A stretch of DNA of 64,000 bases, taken from Sitta carolinensis (Eukaryota; Chordata; Aves; Passeriformes; Sittidae). Under the pieces are notes generated by a model, which worked only from the letters and a program-made list of their open reading frames with translations, was not told where the DNA came from and did not search any database. Of the stretch, positions 9,323 through 19,233 are shown one piece after another (positions within the stretch are counted from its first letter, which is position 1; each line of letters begins with the position of its first letter). The stretch lies in NCBI GenBank assembly GCA_032173965.1, contig CM063312.1:1000555-1064554 (forward strand). The letters run 5' to 3'. A program made the position numbers and the translations under genes.

Positions 9323-12300
9323 TTACCGACGGCAGGACTCGTCTGGGGAGGGGGAAAAAAACGGGTCAGGGACCCCAGATCCCCCCAAAATTACCCCAAA
9401 TCCCCCAAAGTAACTAAAACCTCCCCAAATCCCTTCCCCAAACCCCCAAAATTCCCCCAAATTAACCAAATCCCCCCTAAATTAACAAAAAAAAATCCAA
9501 ATACCTTCCCAAGGCCCCCAAGATTCAAAGCTCCCCAGTCCCTTCTCCAAGACCCCCAAAATCCCCCCAAATTCCCGAAATATCCCCCCAAAATTCCCCC
9601 AAAACCGCCTCCAATCCTTTCCAAGACCCCAGAGAATCCCCCAAAATTCCTCCAAAGCCCATCCCAATCCCCTGAAAATCCCACCCAAAATGCCTCAAAT
9701 CCCTTCCAATACCCCCAAAAATCCCCAAAAATTCCCAAAATCCCCCAAATTCCCGAAATACCCCCCCAAAACGCCTCAAATCCTTTCCCAATCCCCCCCA
9801 AAAATCCCTGAAATCTCCCCCAAAATCCAAAATCCCCCCCAAAATCCCAAAATCCCCCCCAAAACCCCTCAAATCCCTTCCCAAAAATCCCCAAAAATCC
9901 CCAAAAATTCCCAAAATCTCCCCCCAAATCCCTTCCCAATCCCCCCCAAAAAAATCCCCAAAAATTACCAAAATCTCCCCCCCAAAAACGCCTCAAATCC
10001 CTTCCCAAAAATCCCAAAAAATCCCCCAGAATCCCCCAAAATTCCCCAAATCCCCCGGACTCACCGACCAGGAGGGCGCGGCCCCGCAGGGGTGGGGGAG
10101 GGGGCTCCTCCTCCTCCTCCTCCTCCTCCTCTGTCCCGGGGGGTCCCGGGGGGGTCCCCGGGGGGTCCTCGGGGGGGTCCCCAGGCCGCCAGCGCCGCCC
10201 CCTCGGACGGGTACGAGAACGTTCGCTCCAGGTCGCGCTCGCTGAACCAGATCTTCAGCTTTGGGGGGAAAAAAGGGGGGAAATTTGGGATTATTGGGAA
10301 TTTTGGGGATTTTTGGGAATTTTGGGGATTTTTGGGTTTATGGGATTTTGGGGGGATTTGGGGGTTTTGGGGATTTTTGGGGATTTGGAACGTTCGCTCC
10401 AGGTCGCGCTCGCTGAACCAGATCTTCAGGTTTGGGGGGAAAAAAGGGGGAAATTTGGGATTTTTGGGGATTTTGGGGTTTATGGGATTTTTGGGGGATT
10501 TGGGGTTTATGGGATTTTTTGGGTATTTGGGGTTTTGGGGATTTTTTTTGGATTTTTTGGGGATTTGGAACGTTCGCTCCAGGTCGCGCTCGCTGAACCA
10601 GATCTTCAGGTTTGGGGGGAAAAAGGGGGAAATTTGGGATTTTGGGGAATTCTAGGGGGGGTTTGGGATTTGTGGGATTTTTGGGGTTTGGAGATTTTGG
10701 GGAATTTGGGGATTTGGGAGACATTTGGGGGATTTTTGGGATATTTGGGGGAGTTGGGGACAAACAGGTGACACAGTTCACACACACACACACAGGTGAC
10801 ACTCAGGTGACACTCAGGTGACACAGTTCACACACACACACACAGGTGACACTCAGGTGACACTCAGGTGTGCCCCTCAGGTGACACAGGGTTCACACAC
10901 ACAGCTCACACAGGTGACAGTTCACACAGGTGACACACAGGTGACACAGGTGACACTCAGGTGACACAGGGTTCACACACACACAGAGGTGACACAGGTG
11001 ACACACAGCTCACACAGGTGCCACACAGGTGACACAGGTGACACACAGGTGACACTCAGGTGACACAGGGTTCACACACACACACACAGGTGACACAGGT
11101 GACACACAGGTGACACACAGCTCACACAGGTGCCACACAGGTGACACAGGTGACACTCAGGTGACACAGGGTTCACACACACACACACAGGTGACACAGG
11201 TGACGCTCAGGTGACACACAGCTCACACAGGTGCCCCTCAGGTGACACGGGGTACACACACACACACAGAGCTCACACAGGTGACACAGGTGACACACAG
11301 GTGACACTCAGGTGACACACAGCTCACACAGGTGACACACAGGTGAGGCCGGTACCTTCTTGCGCTGGGGGTCGCCCTTGGCCAGGCAGGAGCGCGGCAG
11401 CGCCAGGTACCCCCCGATCACCTGGATCTGCTCGGCCGTGGGGTAGCGCCGCGGGGGGGGCTTGGCCGCCTCCCCGGGGACACCTGGGACACCTGTGGCC
11501 ACACCTGTGGCCACACCCGCGGCTCCACCTGCGGTGTCTCCGGCGGGGCCGCGGCGCGGGCGCACCGTGATGGTTTTGCCGCTGCGGCGCTGCAGGGCCG
11601 GGCACGGGGGGACGGACGGGGGGACAGCCCCGGACAGACGGACACCCCCGGACACGGGGACACTGCGGGACACTGGGACACCCCCGGACAGAGGGACAGC
11701 CCCTGGGACACGGGGACAGCCCCTGGGACAGGAGGACACCCCCGGACAGACGGACACCCTCCCCGGACACGGGGACACTGCTGGACACGGGGACAGCCCC
11801 CTGGGACACGGGGACACTGCTGGACACGGGGACACCCCCGGACAGAGGGACAGCCCCCTCGGACACGGGGACAGCCCCGGACAGACGGACACCCCCGGAC
11901 ACGGGGACACTGCTGGACACGGGGACACTGCGGGACACGGGGACACGCTGGACACGGGGACAGCCCCCTCGGACACGGGGACACTGCTGGACACGGGACA
12001 CCCCCGGACAGAGGGACAGCCCCCTCGGACACGGGGACAGCCCCGGACAGACGGACACCCCCGGACACGGGGACACTGCTGGACACGGGGACACTGCGGG
12101 ACACTGGGGGACACTGCTGGACACGGGGACAGCCCCCTCGGACAGACGGACGCCCCCCCGGACACGGGGTCCGCCCCCCCCGGTGCCCCCGAGGGTCGGG
12201 GGGGAGGGGTCCGCGGGCACGGGGGGAGGGGCACGGGGGGCGTGGCCAGCGCTGCCCCCTCTGCCCCCGGGGGTCCCTGAGCCCCCCCCGGGGGTCCCGG

Positions 12301-13812
12301 GGGTCCCTGAGCCCCCCCCCGCCCCTCCACCACCTTCCAGTTCCTGACCAGCCCCTTGACCGTCCTGGGGGTCTCGGCCACCCCCAGACCCTCAGGTGAC
12401 CCCGTGGAGGTCACCCCCTGACCCTCAGGTGACCTCTGACCCCCAGGTGACCCCTGACCCTCGGGTGACCCCGTGGTGGTCACCCCCTGACCCTCAGGTG
12501 ACCTCTGACCCCCAGGTGACCCTGACCCTCAGGTGACCCCGTGGAGGTCACCCCCTGACCCTCAGGTGACCCCTGACCCTCGGGTGACCCCGTGGAGGTC
12601 ACCCCCTGACCCTCAGGTGACCCCTGACCCTCAGGTGACCCGTGGTGGTCACCCCTGACCCTCAGGTGACCCTGACCCCAGGTGACCCTGACCCTCGGGT
12701 GACCCCTCGGGGACGAAGCGGCTCCTCAGGCGGCTGACGCGGCCCCGGGGGGGATTCGGGGGGTCCCGGGGGGGGTTTGGGGGATCCCAGAGGGGATTTT
12801 CAGGATTTTTAGGAGCATTTTGGGGGTCCCGGAGAGGATTTTCGGGATTTTGGGGATGCCGGGGGGGATTTTTGGGGTCCCCGGGGGGATTTTTGGGACC
12901 TCGGAGGAGATTTTGGAGATCCCGGAGAGGATTTGGGGGATCCCGGGGAGGATTTGGGGGATCCTGGCGGGGATTTTCAGGATTTGGGGGATCCCGGGGG
13001 GAATTTTGGGGAGAATTTTCGGAATCTCGAAGGAGATTTTGGGAATCCTGAGGAGGATTTTGTGGGGGAGGATTTTGGGGTTCCCGGGGGGGATTTTTCT
13101 CCAGCCCCTCGGAGCTGCGGCTCAGCCCCGGCGCCAGCGCCAGGGACCCGCCCGGAGCCCCCTGCCCAGGTGGGACCCCCTGCCCAGGTGTCACTCCATG
13201 CCCAGGTGTCACTCCATGCCCAGGTGAGCCCTCATGTCCAGGTGAGCCCCCTGGAGCCCCATGCCCAGGTGAGTCCCCGTGTCCAGGTGAGCCCCCTGGA
13301 GCCCCGTGTCCAGGTGAGTCCCCGTGCCCAGGTGTCATCCATGCCGAGATGGCCCCCCCCGGGTCCCAGGTGAGTCCCCATGCCCAGGTGTCACTCCACG
13401 CCCAGGTGCCCCCCGGTGTCCCGGTGCCCCCCCGTGTCCAGGTGAGTCCCCTGCCCAGGTGTCACTCCACGCCCAGGTGAGCCCCCGTGCTCAGGTGAGC
13501 CCCCGTGCCAGGTGTCACTCCACGCCCAGGTGAGCCCCCGTGCTCAGGTGAGCCCCCTAGAGCTCCATGCCCAGGTGCCCCCCCGTGTCCCGGTGTCCCC
13601 CCTTGCCCAGGTGCCCCCCCCTGCCCAGGTGAGCCCCCCTGCCCAGGTGCCCCCGCCGTGCCCGCGCGCGCGCGCCGCCGCTCCAGCAGCTCGCGCTTCC
13701 AGGGCGGCACCTGCGCTGCGCGCTCCCGCTGCTCGCGCTCGCGGCGGCGCGCGGCCTCCTCCTCCCGGCGGCGCCGCTCCAGCAGCTGCAGCTTCCAGGG
13801 GGGAAGCGCCAT
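9323..13812 (-). CDS. PPP1R18: Phostensin, protein phosphatase 1 regulatory subunit 18
   Basis: Phostensin targets protein phosphatase 1 to F-actin. The start ATG is at 13812-13810 (minus strand), 15 bases inside an exon that begins at 13827 after CCCCCGCAG. The N-terminus reads PPWKLQLLERRRREEEAARR and then VPPWKRELLERRR, matching the human N-terminal repeats WKLQLLARRR and AWKRGLLERRR. Downstream exons are 11589-11356 (RRSGKTITVRPRR, then RRYPTAEQIQVIGGYLALPR, then SCLAK) and 10258-10065 (LKIWFSERDLERTFSYPSEG). Both are hallmarks of the phostensin/taperin C-terminal domain, and KIWF fits the RVxF PP1-docking motif. A short last exon starts at 9342; the stop at 9323 (DESCRR then TAA) applies only if a G/C-run indel is corrected. 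The middle of the gene (11650-13650) is obscured by minisatellites; short segments near 12340-12400 and 12705-12750 may be coding. TPRN is the alternative, but the N-terminus favours PPP1R18. Confidence 0.9.
9350..10064 (-). repeat. GGGATTTGGGG minisatellite at PPP1R18 donor
   Basis: On the minus (sense) strand the array begins at the donor GGTGAGTCCGGGGGATTTGG and consists of GGGGGATTTTGGGGAATTTG-like units of about 10-60 bases. The longer phrase with GGAAGGGATTTGAGGCGTTT recurs several times. Confidence 0.9.
10259..10755 (-). repeat. PPP1R18 acceptor-side array with two exon-edge copies
   Basis: CCCCAAATCCCC-type sense-strand repeats upstream of the 10258 exon contain two copies (10390-10429 and 10570-10609) of the exon's first 40 bases. 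These encode LKIWFSERDLERTF, at spacings of 171 and 180 bases. In both copies the preceding AG has become AC, so they lack the acceptor dinucleotide. Confidence 0.92.
10765..11345. repeat. CAGGTGACAC array with CACACACA runs
   Basis: Units CAGGTGACACTCAGGTGACA and CAGGGTTCACACACACACAC have a roughly 100-110 base higher-order period. It lies in the PPP1R18 intron next to the donor of the 11356 exon. Each unit has an E-box CAGGTG. Confidence 0.93.
11620..12200. repeat. GGACACGGGGACA minisatellite
   Basis: Units such as CCCCGGACACGGGGACACTG and GACAGCCCCCTCGGACACGG run upstream (in the minus sense) of the 11589 PPP1R18 exon. On the sense strand it is C-rich (TGTCCCCGTGTCC). No exon was confirmed within it. 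Confidence 0.9.
12370..12715. repeat. CCCTGACCCTCAGGTGACC array
   Basis: About 60-base units containing CTCAGGTGACCCCTGACCC and GTGGAGGTCACCCC repeat about six times within PPP1R18. Confidence 0.88.
12770..13115. repeat. GGGGGATTTTCGGGATCCC array
   Basis: Degenerate 25-35 base units with cores GATCCCGGGGAGGATTTGGG and GGATTTTGGGG lie inside PPP1R18. Coding status is unclear. Confidence 0.75.
13160..13660. repeat. CCCAGGTGTCACTCC / CCCAGGTGAGCCCC array
   Basis: Units of 15-30 bases, each with CAGGTG, follow the phostensin N-terminal coding segment in the minus sense. The reading frame stays open through it (GQGGAPGQGG-like), so whether it is coding repeat or intron cannot be settled here. 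Confidence 0.88.
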
Positions 13813-13830
13813 GGGCGGGGGGCGGCACTG

Positions 13831-15235
13831 CGGGGGCATGGGGGGGGGGACAGGAGTCAGGGGGGATCGGGGGGATTGGGGGGGAAAATGGGGAAAATGG
13901 GGTTGGGGGCATTGGGGGCGTCAGGGGGGGCGGGGGGATTGGGGAAAAATGGGGGGAATGGGATTGGGGGCATTGGGGGCGTCAGGGGGATCGGGGGGGA
14001 AAATGGGGGGAATGGGATTGGGGAGATTGGGGGCGTCAGGGGGGATCGCGGGGGAAAATGGGGGGAATGGGATTGGGGAGATTGGGGGCGTCAGGGGGAT
14101 AGGGGGGTCGGGGGGGTTGGGGGATTGGGGGAAAATGGGGAAAATGGGATTGGGGGGATTGGGGGCGTCAGGGGGGTCGGGGGGATTGGGGGGAAATGGG
14201 GAAAAATGGGGGGAATGGGATTGGGGACATTGGGGTGTCAGGGGGGTCGGGGGGATTGGGGGGATTGGGGGGAAATGGGGAAAAATGGGGGGAATGGGAT
14301 TGGGGACACTGCGGGGGCGTCAGGGGGATTGGGGGGAAAATGGGGAAAATGTGATTGGGGGCGTCAGGGGATCAGGGGGATTGGGGAAAAATGGGGGGAA
14401 TGGGATTGGGGGCATTGGGGGCGTCAGGGGGGTCGGGGGGATTGGGGGGGAATGGGTAAAAATGGGGGAAATGGGGTTGGGGGCGTCAGGGGGGATCGGG
14501 GGCGTCAGGGGGATCAGGGGGAATCGGGGGGTCGGGGAGGATTGGGGGGATCGGGGGGAAATGGGGAAAAATGGGGGGAATGGGATTGGGGGATTGGGGG
14601 CGTCAGGGGATCGGGGGGATTGGGGGGAAAAATGGGGAAAATAGGGGGAATGGGATTGGGGACATTGGGGACACTGCGGGGGGACAGTGGGGGGTCGGGG
14701 GGATTGGGGGAATGGAGGGAAATGGGATTGAGGATATTGGGGACAGCAGGGGCGTCAGGGGGAATCGGGGGAATTGGGAAAAAATGGGGGGAATGGGATT
14801 GGGGACACTGCGGGAGCGTGGGGGGGATCGGGGGGCATTGGGGGGAATGGGGAAAAATGGGGGGAATGGGATTGGGGACAGCGGGGGGGACGGCGGGGGG
14901 CGTCAGGGGGATCGGGGGGACAGCGGGAGGTCGGGGGGAAACGGGGAAAAATGGGAAAAAATGGGATTGGGGACATTGGGGGGATTGGGGGAAAATGGGG
15001 GGAATAGGAAAAAATGGGGAAATGGGGGAAAAAATGGGATGGGGAAAAATGGAACGGGGAAAATGGCATTGGGGGAAATGGGGGGATTGGGGGAAAATTG
15101 GGGAAAAAATGGGATTGGGGGAATTGGGGACACTGGGGGGACATCGGGATATCGGGGGGTGGGGGGAATGGGGGAAAATTGGGGGGAAAAAATGGGAAAA
15201 ATGGGATTGGGGACGTTTGGGGACACGGGGGGGCG
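13831..15235 (-). repeat. Minisatellite in PPP1R18 intron 1
   Basis: Plus-strand units GGGGGCATTGGGGGCGTCAG, GGGGGATTGGGGG and GGAAAAATGGGGGGAATGGG run for about 1.4 kb directly upstream of the acceptor CCCCCGCAG at 13828. The PPP1R18 sense strand is C-rich here. The plus-strand open frames are compositional. Confidence 0.93.
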
Positions 15236-15289
15236 ATGCCCCCCTTCTGGAACCCCGGGGTGTTCGGGGTAGGGTCCCCGAAATCCCGG

Positions 15290-16010
15290 GAATCCCCAAA
15301 TCCCGGGAATTCTGGGGGAAACCCGGGAATTTTGGGGGGAATTCCGGGAATTTTGGGAGAATTCCAAGAATTTTGGGGAAATTTTGGAGGAATTCGGGGG
15401 AATTTCCAGGAATTTTGGGGGAATCACGGAGAGTTTTGGGGGAATCCGGGAGAACTTTTTTTGGGATTTCCGGGAATTTTGGGGGAATCCCGCCAGGGCA
15501 TCCCCCTCCCCTCCTCCCCCCCCCTCCCAAAAAAAAAAAATCCGGGCGGGGGTCGCGGGAAATATTTGGGGGGGGGGAGGGGTCCCAGGTACCCCCGAGG
15601 GTCCCAAAAATCCGCGGGAATTCCCAAAAAAATCCCTAAAATCGGGAGGGGTGGGGGAGGGGTCGCGGAGCATCCCCGGAAAATCCCCCCCCCCCAAAAA
15701 AAAACGGCGGGAAAACGCCCCAAAACCGGGTGGGGGAGGGGGAGCCCCCCCCCCTAGAGCCTCCCCCGGATTTGGGGAGGGGTCGGGAGGGACCCCCCCC
15801 CCCCCCAGGGCCCCCCCGGAGCGCGCGCGGGGTGTGGCCGGTGGGGGAGGGGCGGCTCTTTGTGGAGGGGAAGAAAAAAAAAAAAAAAAAAAAAAAAAAG
15901 GGTGGGGGAGGGGAAAATCCCGCGGGAACCCCTCCCCCCCCTCCGCCCCTCCCCCACACCCAGAGGGACCCCAAGTTTTTATGGGGGGGAGGGAGGGGAG
16001 GGGGTCCCCA
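15290..16010. repeat. GGAATTTTGGGGG repeats and homopolymer-rich intron
   Basis: At 15290-15490, GGGAATTTTGGGGGAATTCC-like units include matches to the NF-kB consensus GGGRNWYYCC. At 15500-16010 there are long C, G and A runs, including about 30 A at 15872-15899. No gene beyond PPP1R18 intron 1 is supported. Confidence 0.7.
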
Positions 16011-16020
16011 AAATACTCAC

Positions 16021-16070
16021 CCCGGGCTGGAGCGCGGGAAGGACCCGGAGGAAGCGGCGGGGGGGGGGAG
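16021..16070 (-). other. PPP1R18: Probable PPP1R18 5' noncoding exon and donor
   Basis: On the minus strand, CGCTCCAGCCCGGG is followed by a perfect donor GTGAGTATTT (GT at 16020-16019). No ATG-led frame precedes it. It would splice to the acceptor at 13828. The transcription start is not determined. Confidence 0.55.
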
Positions 16071-16479
16071 GGGAGGGGTGGGGGAGGGGCGGGGGGGGGG
16101 TGGGGGGAGGAAAAGCGGCTTTTCCTGAGGGGGGGGAGGGGCGGAGCTGAGGGGGGGGGAGGGGGGGGCACCCAAAATTTTGGGGGGGGGGAGGGGTTTA
16201 AATCTTTAAAAAAAAAAAAATTTTAAAAATCCGCGATTTTTTTTTTGGGGGGGGGTGTAGAAATTCCAGGATTTTTGGGGAATGCCGGGGGTGGGGGAGG
16301 GGCGGGAGGGGAACACCCCCCACCCCCCCCCGGGATTTTGGGGGTGGGGGGAGGGGCGGGAGCGGCTCTTTGTGAGCGGAAAGGGGGGGAGGGGCTTAAA
16401 AAAAAAAAAGGGGGGGGGAGGGGCCTGGGTCGTTTCGCCGCGCGGTCGCCCTCCGCGGACGCCGAAATTTCCCGGAAAA

Positions 16480-17160
16480 TTACCGAATTCCGCCCAAATT
16501 TCACCAAAATTCTCCCAAATTCCCTTTCACCGGATCCCATCCCCCGGATCCAAATTATCCCAATTCCCCCCAATTTCCCAATTTCCCAATTTCACCCAAA
16601 TCCTCTCAAATTTCCCGAATTTCCCCAAATTCCCTTTCCGGGATTTCATCAGACACCCAAATTCCCCCAAATTCCCCCATTCTTCCCAGTTTCCTATGCT
16701 GGATCCCCCGATCCCAAATTCTGCCAAATCCCCCAGTTTCCCAAATTCCTTTCCTGGGATCTCCACATTCCCCAAATTCCCCCAATCCCCAAATTTCCCC
16801 AAAATTCTCCCAAATTTCCCAGCAATTTCCCCAAATTTCCCTTTCCTGCGGACTCCCCAGATCCCCAATTTTTCCCAAATTCCCCCAAATTCTCCCAAAT
16901 CCTCCAAATTTCCCTTTCCGGGCCAAATCTAATTCCCCCCAATCTTCCCAAATTTTCCCAAATTCCCAATTTCCCAAATTTCCCCAAATTCCCTTTCCTG
17001 GGACTCCCCAGACCCCAAATTTTCCCAAATTCCCCAAATTTCCCAAATTTCCCCAAATTCCCTTTCCGGACCCAATTCTCATTCCCAATTTTCCCAAATT
17101 TCCCCAAATTCCCCCAATTTTTCCCAAATTTCCCAATTTCCCAAATCCCCCCTGCCCCTC
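16480..17160. repeat. CCCAAATTTCCCTTTCCGGG array
   Basis: About seven higher-order units of 70-130 bases share TTCCCTTTCCGGG or TTCCTGGGACTCCCCAGA and are joined by CCCAAATTCCC words. It lies upstream of PPP1R18 and no gene was seen. Confidence 0.85.
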
Positions 17161-17289
17161 CCCAAATTCCCGGGATCCTCTCGGGGGGGGTGGGGGAGGG
17201 AAGACGCGGCCACCGCCCCTCCCCCACCCCTTAAATCGGCGCCTTCCGGGGCGGCCCCACCCCCCTCCCTGCGGCCCTCCCCCTCCCTG

Positions 17290-18155
17290 GATCTCACCTG
17301 GCCGCGCCCCCAAGCTGACCCGATCCCCGCCAGGTGAGCGGTGACGTCACCGCCGGGCAGTGAGCCCTGACCCGATCCCCGCCAGTGAGCGGTGACGTCA
17401 CGCCGGGCAGGTGAGCCCTGACCCCGATCCCCGCCAGGTGAGCGGTGACGTCATCGCCGGGCAGGTGAGCCCTGACCCCCATCCTCCGCCAGGGTGGCCA
17501 GTGTGAGCGGTGCACCGTGGACCGGGCCAGGTGAGCCTGACCACCGGATCCGCAGCCAGTAGCAGGTGAGATCCAGTGGAGAGGTGAGCAGACCAGGTGA
17601 TCCGTTGAGCCAGGTGAGATCCAGGTGATCCAGGGATCCAGGTGAGCCATGAGATCCATCCAGGGATCCAGTGTAGCAGTGACCAGGTGAGATCCAGGTG
17701 TGAGCCAGGTGAGATCCAGGTGAGATCCGGGTGTGAGCCAGGTGTGAGCCAGGTGAGATCCAGGTGAGATCCAGGTGAGCAGGTGAGATCCAGGTGTGAG
17801 CCAGGTGAGATCCAGGTGAGATCAGGTGGACCAGGTGTGAGCCAGGTGAGATCCAGGTGAGATCCAGGTGAGATCCAGGTGTGAGCCAGGTGAGATCCAG
17901 GTGAGATCCAGGTGAGATCCAGGTGAGATCCAGGTGTGAGCCAGGTGAGATCCAGGTGTGAGCCAGGTGAGATCCAGGTGAGATCCAGGTAGATCCAGGT
18001 GTGACAGGTGAGATCCAGGTGAGATCCAGGTGAGATCCAGGTGGACAGGTGAGATCCAGGTGTGAGCCAGGTGAGATCCAGGTGTGAGCCAGGTGAGATC
18101 CAGGTGAGATCCAGGTGAGATCCAGGTGTGATCCAGGTGAGCCCCCAGGTGTGAC
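17290..18155 (+). repeat. CAGGTGAGATC minisatellite
   Basis: Units are GCCAGGTGAGATCCAGGTGT and CCAGGTGAGATC (10-12 bases). The left part (17290-17480) has an about 60-base unit with GATCCCCGCCAGGTGAGCG and GTGACGTCA. Each short unit is an excellent 5' splice-site consensus (CAG/GTGAGA) on the plus strand. No flanking coding exon was found. Confidence 0.93.
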
Positions 18156-18159
18156 CCCA

Positions 18160-19045
18160 GGTATCCAAACCCCCTCCAGATGTGTTTCAGGTATTCCAGC
18201 TGTGCCCAGCTGTGCCCCAGGTGTCTCCACACCCCCCAGGTGTGACCCAGGTGCCCCCAGGTGTCCCCAGGTGTCCCAGGTTTGTCCCCACTGCCCCCAG
18301 GTGTATCCCGAGTGTCTCAGGTGCCCCAGGTGTATCTCCGTGTCTCAGGTGTGTCTCAGGTGCCCCAGGTGTGCCCAGGTGTATCCAGGTGTATCCCAGG
18401 TGTATCCCAGGTGTCTCAGGTGTCCCCAGGTGTTCCCCAGGTGTATCCCAGGTGTCTCAGGTGTATCTCAGGTGTCCCCAGGTGTGTCTCAGGTGTCCCC
18501 AGGTGTGCCCAGGTGTATCCCAGTGTCTCAGGTGTCCCCGCTGCCCCAGGTTGTCCAGGTGTCCCAGGTGTATCCAGGTGTATCTCGGGTGTCTCAGGTG
18601 TCTCAGGTGCCCCAGGTGTGTCTCAGGTGTGTCCCCAGGTGTGCCCAGGTGTATCCCAGGTGTATCTCGGGTGTCTCGGGTGTCTCAGGTGTCTCAGGTG
18701 CCCCAGGTGTGTCTCAGGTGTGTCCCCAGGTGTGCCCCAGGTGTATCCTGGTGTCTCAAGTGTCTCAGGTGGCCAGGTGTGCCCCAGATGTATCCCAGGT
18801 GTATCCCAGGTGTGCCCCAGGTGTATCCCAGGTGTATCTCGGTGTCTCAGGTGCCCCAGGTGTGCCCCAGATGTATCCCAGGTGTATCCCAGGTGTGCCC
18901 CAGGTGTATCCAGGTGCCTCAGGTGTATCCCAGGTGCCTCAGGTGTATCTCAGGTGTATCCCAGGTGTCCCAGGTTTGTCCCTGCTGCCCCAGGTGTGTC
19001 CCAGGTGTGTCCCAGGTGTGTCCCCAGGTGTGTCCCCATCCCCCC
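18160..19045 (+). repeat. TCCCAGGTGTATCCCAGGTG array
   Basis: Units of 12-15 bases (CCCAGGTGTATC, GTCTCAGGTGTG) carry the E-box CAGGTG throughout. A higher-order phrase of about 110 bases with GTGTATCTCGGGTGTCTC recurs. It lies just upstream of the promoter at 19128. Confidence 0.93.
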
Positions 19046-19127
19046 CTCCCCAAGCGGGTCAATCCCGGTGACTCAGAGGATTTGGGGGCCCCGCCCCCCC
19101 ACCTGGGCCCCTCCCCCCTCCCCTGGG

Positions 19128-19137
19128 CTATTTAAGG
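19128..19137 (+). promoter_or_regulatory. TATA-like box of the Gly/Ser-rich gene
   Basis: CTATTTAAGG lies about 100 bases upstream of the ATG at 19234 and is preceded by C-rich sequence. The spacing suits a start near 19160. The same TTTAAG core precedes two other small genes in the window. Confidence 0.6.
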
Positions 19138-19233
19138 TGTCCCTCGCAGCCTCACCTGTCCCACCTGGCCTCACCTGTCCCACCTGGCCTCACCTGTCCC
19201 CTCTGGCCCCCTCACCTGGCCCACCTGGCCCCG

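Noticed and set aside
15290..15490. Cluster of NF-kB sites
   Set aside because: GGGAATTTCC matches occur within a GGAATTTTGGGGG repeat and are expected by chance from that unit.
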